Shown: positions 5,527 through 12,030 of the stretch, piece after piece | Layout of the letters: each line of letters begins with the position of its first letter | How positions within the stretch are numbered: the stretch's first letter is position 1 | From: Brooklawnia sp937867175 | Lineage (GTDB): Bacteria > Actinomycetota > Actinomycetes > Propionibacteriales > Propionibacteriaceae | Length of the DNA stretch: 12,681 nt | Assembly (NCBI GenBank): GCA_036821905.1 | Contig: DAISIR010000035.1 | Coordinates: forward strand, 1-12,681 | Direction: 5' to 3' | The notes under the pieces: generated by a model | Told to the model about the DNA's origin: nothing | The model's database searches: none | Seen by the model: the letters and a program-made list of their open reading frames with translations, nothing else | Translations under genes and position numbers: made by a program

Positions 5527-7611
5527 TCAGATCTTCCCTTCTGGTTCGCCCCGTCCTGCCGCGCTACCCGGCTCCGGCCAACGTCGGGACGCGAGGTCTG
5601 CGACCAAGGCGCTGTTCAGCATCCACACCGCGCGCTCCAGCCCGGCACCGTCGATGCCCTCCACGGTGCGGGTGTGCGGCTTGACCGGGGTCTGGGCCAA
5701 CTCGATGGCGACCCGCGACGACACCTGGTAAAGCCGGTCGGTCAGTTCGTCGCTGAGCATCGCCGCCCGCTTGCCGCGTTTCGACAACTCCACCGCGAAC
5801 GCCTCGTGGGCGTCGATCGTGGCCGGATCCTGCGCCAGCAGCATCGTCCCGGTTGATCGCAACAGCTGTAGGCCACGTGCCAAGTCGCCGCCGCCGAACT
5901 CGGTGACGGCGTCCCGCAGGATCGGGTTCGCGTCCCCGACCTGCTCGGCGACCATCAACAGGTGAGCACCCATCAGGCGTTCCCGGCTGCGCAGGTGATA
6001 GTCCTCCGGCGACGACAGGACGCGCTCCATGTCGGGGCTCGACATCGCGGTGGAGTCGAGCAGACCGCGACCCTGCTCCTCCAATGTGCCGAGCGTTTCA
6101 CGTAGCGGCAGTGGTTTGATGAACAGCGTGGCGGCCATCGAAGCCAGCGCGAGAATCGGCACCACAGCGAAGACCCCCTGCATCGCCCCGGCCAGCGCGT
6201 CATGCAGCAGCCGCGCGACGTCCGGGGGCAGCACGGCCAGCACGTCCGGCTGCAGCACGTCGTTGACGTTCAATCCGGACGCCGGCAGTTGCTCGACGAT
6301 CTCGGGCGTCATGCCAGCCTCGACGCCGGACGCCAACCGCGTCGCCATGATGGAACCGGCAACCGCGGTGCCCAGCGTGTTGCCGATGTTGCGGAAGAAC
6401 TGCAGCGCGGAGGTCGCCACCCCCAGATCGCGGCGCTGCACCGAGTTCTGCACGGCCAGCGTGTACAGCTGGAAGGCCATCCCGACACCCAACCCGAAAA
6501 CCATCGTGACCAGCGTCAGCACGCCGGGGGTGGAGTCGCCGCCCAACCGCGTCATGAGCAGCGCCCCGACCAGCATCACACCGGTGCCGCCAACCATGAA
6601 CTCCTTGTAGCGGCCGGTTCGGGTGGTCAGCTGACCGATGACGATACCCGCCGCGAACAGGGCCACATTCATCGGGATCAGGATCAGACCCGACTGGGTG
6701 GCGCTGACACCAAGCACACCCTGCGCATAGACCGGCACGTAGATCACGATCGACATCAGCGCCATGTTCATCGCGAACGCGGCAAGGGTCGACCAGGTGA
6801 AGACCGAGTTGCCGAACAACCGCATCGGCACGATCGGCTCGGCAGCCCGCAGCTCGACAAGGACGAACGCCACCAGGAAGACCACACCCAGGCCCAGCAT
6901 GGCCAGCACCTGAGGATGGCGCCAACCGGTCGTCCCGCCCAGGCTGATGCCCAGCAGGGTGGCGGTGACGCCGACGGTCATGGTCGAGATACCCGCGTAG
7001 TCGATCTTCGACGCGACGTCCAACTCGGGAATCCGGAGGTGGCGAATGATGATGAACAGCGCGACCAGCCCCACCGGCAACGCGATGTAGAACAACCACC
7101 GCCAACTCGACACGTCGGTGATCCAGCCGCCGATCAGCGGCCCGGCCACCTGCGAGGCACCCATCACCGCACCCATGTAGCCCTGGTACTTGCCGCGCTG
7201 CCGGGCCGGGATCAGATCGCCCAGGATGGTCTGCGACAAGGGCATCAAGATGCCCATGCCGACCCCCTGGACCGCCCGGGAGAAGATCAGGAAGTAGAAG
7301 CTCATCGCCAAGCCCGACAACGCCGAGCCCACCATGAAGATGACCAGCCCGACGATGTAGAAGCGGCGGCGTCCGAAGATGTCGGACAGCTTGCCGCTGA
7401 TCGCGGTAACGACGGCGGCGACGAGCATCACGATGGTGGACAGCCAAGCGTAGTAGGCCATCCCGCCCAGGTCGGCGACGATCCGCGGGATGGCCGGGCT
7501 GACGATGGTCTGGCTGATTGACGAGGCGAACATGCCGATCAACAGGCCGTAGTAGGCCCACCGGATCTTGTTGAAGTCGAACGCGGCGAGCTCGGATGTC
7601 GTGCTGGTCAC
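5527..7611 (-). CDS. MFS transporter, DHA2/EmrB-QacA type, with long C-terminal extension
   Basis: The 694-residue inner-membrane protein has a hydrophobic part to about residue 500 that fits the 14-helix drug:H+ antiporter class. Motif A is GKLSDIFGRRR (73-83); motif C, typical of exporters, is GASQVAGPLIGGW (151-163). DHA2 proteins are usually about 480-530 residues long. Here residues 500-694 form a soluble, helix-rich tail (rich in Leu, Ala, Arg, Asp) with no recognised domain. The GTG start at 7611 has no Shine-Dalgarno, but TAGATT (7619-7624) lies 7 nt upstream, suggesting a leaderless transcript. It stands between two operons with its own promoter; its stop touches the operator of the next operon, so read-through into that operon is possible. 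The substrate is unknown: drug, dye or metabolite export fits the family, and pathway-linked transport is only a contextual guess. Confidence 0.9.
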   Translation of the reverse strand: MTSTTSELAAFDFNKIRWAYYGLLIGMFASSISQTIVSPAIPRIVADLGGMAYYAWLSTIVMLVAAVVTAISGKLSDIFGRRRFYIVGLVIFMVGSALSGLAMSFYFLIFSRAVQGVGMGILMPLSQTILGDLIPARQRGKYQGYMGAVMGASQVAGPLIGGWITDVSSWRWLFYIALPVGLVALFIIIRHLRIPELDVASKIDYAGISTMTVGVTATLLGISLGGTTGWRHPQVLAMLGLGVVFLVAFVLVELRAAEPIVPMRLFGNSVFTWSTLAAFAMNMALMSIVIYVPVYAQGVLGVSATQSGLILIPMNVALFAAGIVIGQLTTRTGRYKEFMVGGTGVMLVGALLMTRLGGDSTPGVLTLVTMVFGLGVGMAFQLYTLAVQNSVQRRDLGVATSALQFFRNIGNTLGTAVAGSIMATRLASGVEAGMTPEIVEQLPASGLNVNDVLQPDVLAVLPPDVARLLHDALAGAMQGVFAVVPILALASMAATLFIKPLPLRETLGTLEEQGRGLLDSTAMSSPDMERVLSSPEDYHLRSRERLMGAHLLMVAEQVGDANPILRDAVTEFGGGDLARGLQLLRSTGTMLLAQDPATIDAHEAFAVELSKRGKRAAMLSDELTDRLYQVSSRVAIELAQTPVKPHTRTVEGIDGAGLERAVWMLNSALVADLASRRWPEPGSAAGRGEPEGKI

Positions 7612-7624
7612 GGCAAGGAATCTA
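7609..7624 (-). promoter_or_regulatory. Putative leaderless -10 element of the MFS gene
   Basis: On the - strand TAGATT (7619-7624) is followed by 7 nt and the GTG start codon (7609-7611). No ribosome binding site is present. This spacing would put transcription start at the start codon. No clear -35 hexamer is visible upstream. Confidence 0.45.
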
Positions 7625-7647
7625 CACCGCTGCGGCGCTCAGGCGGA

Positions 7648-7678
7648 CGGCAGCGGCGGCCCCGGACCGCCCCTGCCG
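7648..7678 (-). terminator. Strong GC hairpin between the SDR and MFS genes
   Basis: CGGCAG (7648-7653) pairs with CTGCCG (7673-7678), and inside it GGCGG (7655-7659) with CCGCC (7667-7671). There is one C/C mismatch and a 7-nt loop. It lies directly downstream (- strand) of hairpin copy C and upstream of the MFS promoter, so it is well placed to end the CoA-transferase operon. No U-tract follows. Confidence 0.5.
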
Positions 7679-7684
7679 CACGAT

Positions 7685-7725
7685 TGGGTGCAGTTGGTGT
7701 CGGTCTGCTGCGTTTTGTGCACCCA
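7685..7725 (-). repeat. Intergenic hairpin repeat, copy C (3' of the SDR gene)
   Basis: TGGGTGCA (7685-7692) and TGCACCCA (7718-7725) form a perfect 8-bp stem. Counted from GGGTGC to GCACCC, the interval is 27 nt, as in copies A and B. The interior has diverged but keeps the central GTCTGC and the GCGTTTT/ACGTTT-like block in register. It begins 18 nt after the stop of the SDR gene on the - strand. It has the same orientation to its upstream gene as the other two copies. Confidence 0.65.
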
Positions 7726-7743
7726 CTTCTGCCACCCGGGGCC

Positions 7744-8514
7744 TCAGAGCTTGCGCAGATGGAAGCCGCCGTCCACGTTGATGACCTCGCCGGTGGAGTA
7801 GCGGAATTTCCCGCTGACCAGCGCCGAGATCGCCAATGCGACATCGGACGGCTGCCCCCAACGGGCGATCGGAAACGCATCCTCCTGTTCGATCATGCGC
7901 GTGTACTTCTCGTGCACCACCGAGGTCATCGGGGTGTCGATGACGCCAGGGCGCACCTCGTAGACGTAGATCTGCTCGGACGCGAGGCGGCGCGCGAAGA
8001 CCCGCGTCAGCATCGCGATACCAGCCTTGGACGCGCAGTACTCCACCCGATCGGTGGCCACCACGTAACTGTTGAGTGAGCCGTAGTTGATGATGAAACC
8101 ACGGGCGCCGTCGACCGGCCGCTGGGCCATCATCAGTTGCGCGACCCGCTGGGTCAGGAAGAAATTCGCCTTCAGGTTGGTGTCGAGGACGAAGTCCCAA
8201 GACTCCTCGTCCACCTCAAGCAGGTCGCGGCGCACACGCGGCGCGACCCCCGCGTTGTTGATCAGGATGTCGAGGCGCCCGAACCGTTCGATGGTGCCCT
8301 GCAGGAAGGCCTCCCGGTCGTCCGGGTTGTTGAGGTCGCCGGCCATCGCCCACAGCTGCGGGGTGGACGCGACCAGGTCGGCGAAACTCGGGTCGGCGGC
8401 GTCCAGGTTCTTCTCCAGGACGGTGACGTTGCAGCCCTCGTCGAGGAACTGCAGGACGACACCCAGCCCGATACCGCGGCCACCACCGGTGACCAAAACC
8501 GTGCGTGCCATCAT
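7744..8514 (-). CDS. Short-chain dehydrogenase/reductase, FabG-like (3-ketoacyl-ACP reductase-type annotation)
   Basis: The 256-residue classical SDR has TGGGRGIG (9-16), NNAG (86-89), N113, S146 and Y159-x3-K163 (YCASK) as the catalytic set. E34 after the second strand suggests NAD(H) use (inference). The C-terminal half (VYEVRPGVIDTPMT, then RWGQPSDVA and INVDGG) resembles a subgroup often labelled 3-ketoacyl-ACP reductase but commonly found in sugar-catabolic clusters. The substrate is therefore open: a 3-hydroxyacyl-CoA, given the crotonase and CoA-transferase upstream, or a sugar-derived hydroxyl. Two ATG codons stand in tandem (8514 and 8511) directly after the crotonase TGA. CTCCCTT on the + strand (8520-8526) gives AAGGGAG, 5 or 8 nt before them, so translation is coupled. 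It is the last gene of the operon, followed by hairpin copy C. Confidence 0.9.
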   Translation of the reverse strand: MMARTVLVTGGGRGIGLGVVLQFLDEGCNVTVLEKNLDAADPSFADLVASTPQLWAMAGDLNNPDDREAFLQGTIERFGRLDILINNAGVAPRVRRDLLEVDEESWDFVLDTNLKANFFLTQRVAQLMMAQRPVDGARGFIINYGSLNSYVVATDRVEYCASKAGIAMLTRVFARRLASEQIYVYEVRPGVIDTPMTSVVHEKYTRMIEQEDAFPIARWGQPSDVALAISALVSGKFRYSTGEVINVDGGFHLRKL

Positions 8515-9321
8515 TCATTCTCCCTTGTAAAACGCGGGACGCTTCTCCAAGAAGGCGGTCAGGCCCTCCTTGGCGTCCGCAGTGGTGACCAGGTAGGCAA
8601 GCAGGGCGGCGTCACGCTGTCGGATCTGGTCGGGGCCCAGTCCGTTCGAAGTGAGCAGCATCTGTTTGGTGGTGCGCATCGAGATCGGGGCGAAGCCAGC
8701 CAGCTTGGCGGCCAGTTCGTCGGTGCCGTTGCGCAGCGCCGCCACGTCGGCGAACTGGCGGTAGACCAAGCCGCAGGTCACAGCTTCCTCGACGGTGATC
8801 ATCTCGCCGGTGATCATCATCGCGGCGGCCCGCGACTGGCCGATCAGTCGTTGCAGCCGCTCGGTGCCGCCCCAGCCGGGCACCATCGCGATGTTGATCT
8901 CGGGCAGCCCGAACTTGGCGTTTGTGCTTGCCACTCTGATGTCACAGGCCATCGCAATCTCCAAGCCGCCGCCCAGGCAGTAGCCGTTGACGCAGGCGAT
9001 GGTCGGGATGGCCAGGTTCTCGATGCGGGTGAACAGCCGGTGGCCGACCTCAATGTGCCGGTAGCCCTGCGCAGGGGTGTAGGCAACCAACTCGTTGATG
9101 TCGGCGCCGGCGATGAACGACTTCGGTCCGCTGCCGGTCACCACCAGGACGCGGATCTGGGGGTCGGCCTCGATCCCCGAGAGCAGATCGTCGATCTGCT
9201 CGCAGACCGGGATCGACAATGCGTTGCGCTGCGCGGGACGGTCGACGACCAGGGTCGCCACCGCGCCGTCGGTCTCAATGCGGATCTCCTCGCCGCTGCC
9301 CGCGGCGAACCTCTCGGTCAT
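8515..9321 (-). CDS. Enoyl-CoA hydratase/isomerase family protein (crotonase)
   Basis: The 268-residue crotonase matches the usual length of short-chain enoyl-CoA hydratases. The oxyanion-hole segments are FIAGADINEL (69-78) and GYCLGGGLE (113-121). Both acidic residues of true hydratases are present: E121 (GGGLEIAMACD) and E141 (LPEINIAMVPGWGGTERL). Hydration of a 2-enoyl-CoA to 3-hydroxyacyl-CoA is thus the best guess, although the crotonase fold also hosts isomerases and lyases. AAGGAG (- strand, 9328-9333) lies 6 nt before the ATG. It follows the CoA-transferase after a 147-nt gap holding repeats, and its TGA touches the SDR start. The gene trio could activate a short acid, hydrate it and oxidise the 3-hydroxy product. 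No thiolase or acyl-CoA dehydrogenase is visible to complete beta-oxidation. Confidence 0.92.
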   Translation of the reverse strand: MTERFAAGSGEEIRIETDGAVATLVVDRPAQRNALSIPVCEQIDDLLSGIEADPQIRVLVVTGSGPKSFIAGADINELVAYTPAQGYRHIEVGHRLFTRIENLAIPTIACVNGYCLGGGLEIAMACDIRVASTNAKFGLPEINIAMVPGWGGTERLQRLIGQSRAAAMMITGEMITVEEAVTCGLVYRQFADVAALRNGTDELAAKLAGFAPISMRTTKQMLLTSNGLGPDQIRQRDAALLAYLVTTADAKEGLTAFLEKRPAFYKGE

Positions 9322-9340
9322 GGGCTTCTCCTTCTGGCTT

Positions 9341-9359
9341 GGCGATTTGGGATATCGCC
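9341..9359. other. Perfect hairpin upstream of the crotonase ribosome binding site
   Basis: GGCGAT (9341-9346) and ATCGCC (9354-9359) form a perfect 6-bp stem with a 7-nt loop, extendable by G-U pairs. It sits 7 nt upstream of the crotonase Shine-Dalgarno within the operon. It could protect or process the mRNA, or modulate translation. It shares the GGCGATTTGGGA string with the tandem repeats at 9385-9429. Confidence 0.35.
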
Positions 9360-9384
9360 GGCGGTTGGCTCTCGGAATTGGGTG

Positions 9385-9429
9385 TTGGGACGGAACTGGC
9401 GATTTGGGACGGAACTGGCGGTTTGGGAC
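9385..9429. repeat. 19-bp tandem repeat in the CoA-transferase/crotonase spacer
   Basis: Two adjacent 19-nt units beginning TTGGGACGGAACTGGCG (9385-9403 and 9404-9422) differ at one base (A/G). A third begins with TTGGGAC (9423-9429) and then decays. The related string GGCGATTTGGGA also appears at 9341-9352. The array fills much of the 147-nt gap inside the operon. No coding signal is evident there. Confidence 0.7.
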
Positions 9430-9468
9430 ATTGGTCTTGCGCCGTGGCGATCTAGCGCGGGTCGGTGT

Positions 9469-11013
9469 TCAAAAGGTGAGCCCCCTGGGGGCTTCGGCGA
9501 AGATGCCGGCGTCCATGGTGGTCAGTTCGGGTGAGATGGCAGGCCGGAAGCCCATCAAATCGAGTACCTCCGTCTGCAGGTCGATGCCGGGGGCCACCTC
9601 GATCAACTCGGGGCCGTCCTCGGTGAGCCGGAAGACCGCGCGTTCGGTGACGTACAGCACGGTCTGGCCCTGCGCGTGGGCCTGGCGTCCCGAGAAGGTG
9701 ATGTGCTCGACCTCATCGACGAACTTGCGGGCGCGGCCCTCCGCGACGACGGCCAGTTCCCCGTCGACCACCTCCGTCTGCAGCCCACCGGCGGTGAAGG
9801 TGCCGCAGAAGACCGCCATCTCGGCTGACTGGCTGATGTCGATGAAGCCGCCACAGCCGGCGATGGTGGCGCCGAAGCGGCTGACGTTGACGTTGCCGTG
9901 CCGGTCGACCTGCGCCATGCCGAGGCAGGTCAGGTCGAGGCCGCGGCCGGCGTAGAAGTCGAACTGACTTGGGGCGTCGACGAACGCCTGCGGGTTGTAG
10001 GCGGCTCCGAAGATGTCGCCTTGCGCCGGGATGCCGCCGATCAGGCCCTGCTCGATGGTCGCGGTGACGTCGTCCATCAGGTGCTCCTCGTGGGCGACCG
10101 AGGCGACACCGTCGGGGATGCCGAAGCCGAGGTTGATCACCATGCCGGGTTCGAGTTCGCGGGCGGCACGGCGGGCGATGATCTTGCGCTGGTTGAGCGG
10201 CATCGGTTCGAACGCCGCCATCGGACGCCGCGCCGCCCCGCACAGCGCAGGGTCGTGGACGCCCTGGCTGGTCTGCCACTGGTCGGGATCGACCACGACC
10301 ACGTCGACCAGGATGCCGGGCACCTTGACCAACTGCGGGTGGAGGCTGCCCCGTTCGGCGAGGTTGCGAACCTGGGCGATCACCAGTCCGCCGCAGTTGT
10401 GCGCGGCCATCGCGATGGCCTGCGCCTCCAGGAAGGCGACCTCGTCGGTCATCACGATGTTGCCGTCGAGGTCGGCGGTGCTGCCCTTGATGATGCCGAC
10501 GTCGATGCGCCAAGGCTTGTAGTGCAGGTAGGTTTCACCCGCCACTTCGATGAGGCTGACCAGGTCTTCGGTGGCCGCCGAGTTCAGCTTGCCGCCGTCG
10601 ATGCGGGGGTCGACGAAGGTGCCGAGCCCGGTGCGGGTGATCAGGCCGGGACGTTTGGCCGCGATCTCGCGGTACTGCTGGCAGATGACGCCCTGTGGCA
10701 GGTTGTAGGCCTCGATGCGTCCTTGGTTGGCCATCGCCTGCATGCGAGGCGACCACGCCCAGTGGCCGCCGATGACGCGCTTGGTCATGGCGTCCTGGGC
10801 AAACCGGCTGAGGCCCTCGTCGGCGCGGTCGCCGATGCCGGCCGAGTGGATCAGGGTGAGGTCTCGGGGTGCGCCGGTGTTCGCGAAGCGCTCGCCGATG
10901 CAGCGGTAAACCAGGCGGGGTTCGACGGTCATGCCGCCGTTGCCGAGCATCGCGATGGTGTCGCCGTCCTGGATGAGTTCGGCTGCCTCGGGGCCACTCA
11001 TGAACTGCACCAT
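9469..11013 (-). CDS. Fused two-domain acyl-CoA:carboxylate CoA-transferase (propionate/acetate/3-oxoacid type)
   Basis: At 514 residues with both alpha and beta halves in one chain, this matches single-polypeptide family I CoA-transferases such as propionate CoA-transferase and YdiF. The N-terminal half has LIQDGDTIAMLGNGGM (13-28), and the second half starts near residue 275. The catalytic Glu, which forms the covalent CoA thioester, is E321 in TIEQGLIGGIPAQG (319-332), close to its usual place in propionate CoA-transferase. The enzyme would move CoA between acetyl- or propionyl-CoA and a short-chain acid. GAGGGAG (- strand, 11020-11026) lies 6 nt before the ATG at 11013. It is the first gene of the operon with crotonase and SDR, behind a promoter with a LacI/cre-like palindrome. 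The true acid substrate cannot be told from sequence. Confidence 0.92.
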   Translation of the reverse strand: MVQFMSGPEAAELIQDGDTIAMLGNGGMTVEPRLVYRCIGERFANTGAPRDLTLIHSAGIGDRADEGLSRFAQDAMTKRVIGGHWAWSPRMQAMANQGRIEAYNLPQGVICQQYREIAAKRPGLITRTGLGTFVDPRIDGGKLNSAATEDLVSLIEVAGETYLHYKPWRIDVGIIKGSTADLDGNIVMTDEVAFLEAQAIAMAAHNCGGLVIAQVRNLAERGSLHPQLVKVPGILVDVVVVDPDQWQTSQGVHDPALCGAARRPMAAFEPMPLNQRKIIARRAARELEPGMVINLGFGIPDGVASVAHEEHLMDDVTATIEQGLIGGIPAQGDIFGAAYNPQAFVDAPSQFDFYAGRGLDLTCLGMAQVDRHGNVNVSRFGATIAGCGGFIDISQSAEMAVFCGTFTAGGLQTEVVDGELAVVAEGRARKFVDEVEHITFSGRQAHAQGQTVLYVTERAVFRLTEDGPELIEVAPGIDLQTEVLDLMGFRPAISPELTTMDAGIFAEAPRGLTF

Positions 11014-11069
11014 CGCGCACTCCCTCTTTGCCGGCGAACCAGGAACTTCCCGCGTTTCGACAGCGATCC

Positions 11070-11083
11070 GGAAAGCGCTTTCA
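11070..11083. promoter_or_regulatory. LacI-family/cre-like operator
   Basis: The core GAAAGCGCTTTC (11071-11082) is a perfect 12-bp palindrome with a central CG. In the - strand direction TGAAAGCGCTTTCC (11070-11083) matches the cre consensus TGWAARCGYTWWCA at 13 of 14 positions. It starts at the last base of the putative -10 box and covers the expected start site of the CoA-transferase operon, the classic position for a repressor. The cognate LacI-type regulator is not in the window. Confidence 0.65.
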
Positions 11084-11112
11084 TTCTAGCCCCCGGGAGC
11101 GTGCGGTGTCGC
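11083..11112 (-). promoter_or_regulatory. Putative promoter of the CoA-transferase/crotonase/SDR operon
   Basis: On the - strand GCGACA (11107-11112; GACA shared with TTGACA) is followed after 18 nt by TAGAAT (11083-11088; 5 of 6 to TATAAT). Start of transcription is expected near 11076, leaving a leader of about 63 nt with a good ribosome binding site before the ATG at 11013. The palindrome at 11070-11083 overlaps it. Confidence 0.6.
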
Positions 11113-11202
11113 GTCGAGTTGCCGTGATTGCCGCCAGGTTGCCGAGAATCGTGCACCCGCCAGTCCACCACCGGCAACGAGCCTCGTGGCAGCAGCAGGT
11201 AC

Positions 11203-11217
11203 TAGGCTGATGTCATG
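11203..11217 (+). promoter_or_regulatory. Putative leaderless -10 promoter element
   Basis: TAGGCT (11203-11208) stands 6 nt before the ATG at 11215, giving exactly the TAGGCT-N6-ATG arrangement seen at 128-142. No Shine-Dalgarno is present, so the mRNA probably begins at the start codon. No -35 hexamer is convincing. Confidence 0.55.
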
Positions 11218-12030
11218 TCGTCCCGCCGCCACCGCTCGCGCGATGAGGTCGTGTACAAGGGACGCTATGTCGGCTCGGTCGAATATCACACGAGCCGCGT
11301 CGGCTACGGCGACGCCTCGCTGGTCGTCTACCGCTTCGGCTGCCAAGTGCCCGAAAAGACCGGCCCCGATTTCGTGCTGGTGCATGGCATCGGCGTCTCG
11401 GCCCGCGCCTACGGGCCCACCGCGGTCGAACTCGCGAACCACGGAGACGTCTACCTGATCGACCTCGCCGGGTACGGACGCTCCCCGCGTCCCGACCGCG
11501 ACCTGACGATCGCCGAACATGCCGGCCTGGTCGGCCGGTTCCTCACCGACAAGCAACTCGATCACCCCGTGGTCGTGGGACACTCGATGGGCACCCAGGT
11601 GGTCGCCGAAATGGCGGCCGACTTCCCCGAACAGGTCGATCACATCGTGCTCATCGCCCCGGTGGTGGCGCCGAGCGCGCGTTCGATCCCGAAACTCGCC
11701 GGGCTGCTGCTCACCAACGGGCTCAAAGAACCACCAAGCGTCGCGGCGATGGCGGTCTACGACTACCTGGTGCGAGCTGGCATCCCGTACATGGTGCAGC
11801 AGACTCCGCACCTGCTGGGGGTAGACCTCGACGAACTCGCGAAACGCATCACGGCCAAGACACTGGTGATCTGCGGTACGGACGACCCCATCGTCCCGAC
11901 CGTGTGGGGCGCCCATCTCGCCACCGAGTTCCAGGCGGGCTGGTATGCCGCAGTGCCCGGTCCGCACGCCACGATGTTCGCCGCTCCCGCCAAGATCGCC
12001 GCGCTGATCGATGAACACGCCCACCGCTGA
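11215..12030 (+). CDS. Alpha/beta hydrolase
   Basis: The 271-residue soluble hydrolase carries the full alpha/beta-hydrolase triad: nucleophile S124 in GHSMG (122-126), an acid at D223 or D224 in GTDDPIVP, and H251 in GPHATMF. The oxyanion-side motif HGIG (57-60) and DLAGYGRSPRP (83-93) are typical of the esterase/C-C hydrolase/haloperoxidase-like group. The exact substrate cannot be inferred. No signal peptide is visible; the N-terminus is basic (SSRRHRSRD). The ATG at 11215 is supported by the -10 box 6 nt upstream. Its 3' end overlaps the start of the next hydrolase gene by 20 nt in another frame, so the two form an operon with coupled translation. It is divergent from the CoA-transferase operon, with 201 nt between the two starts. 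Confidence 0.9.
   Translation: MSSRRHRSRDEVVYKGRYVGSVEYHTSRVGYGDASLVVYRFGCQVPEKTGPDFVLVHGIGVSARAYGPTAVELANHGDVYLIDLAGYGRSPRPDRDLTIAEHAGLVGRFLTDKQLDHPVVVGHSMGTQVVAEMAADFPEQVDHIVLIAPVVAPSARSIPKLAGLLLTNGLKEPPSVAAMAVYDYLVRAGIPYMVQQTPHLLGVDLDELAKRITAKTLVICGTDDPIVPTVWGAHLATEFQAGWYAAVPGPHATMFAAPAKIAALIDEHAHR

Noticed and set aside
6200..7561. Long frames on both strands across the MFS gene (453 and 439 codons)
   Set aside because: They are Arg/Gly/His/Asp-rich shadow frames of the transporter gene without membrane or domain pattern.
1315..7725. CRISPR-like repeats
   Set aside because: Only three copies, not regularly spaced and separated by genes; no spacers and no cas genes.
8137..9534. 465-codon + strand frame across the crotonase gene and the repeat spacer
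   Set aside because: Shadow of the crotonase and SDR genes. The WRFGTELAVWD-like segment is just the 19-bp tandem repeat translated.
9898..11127. 409-codon + strand frame opposite the CoA-transferase gene
   Set aside because: Antisense to a gene with clear family motifs; Asp/Val/His-rich as expected for the complementary frame.
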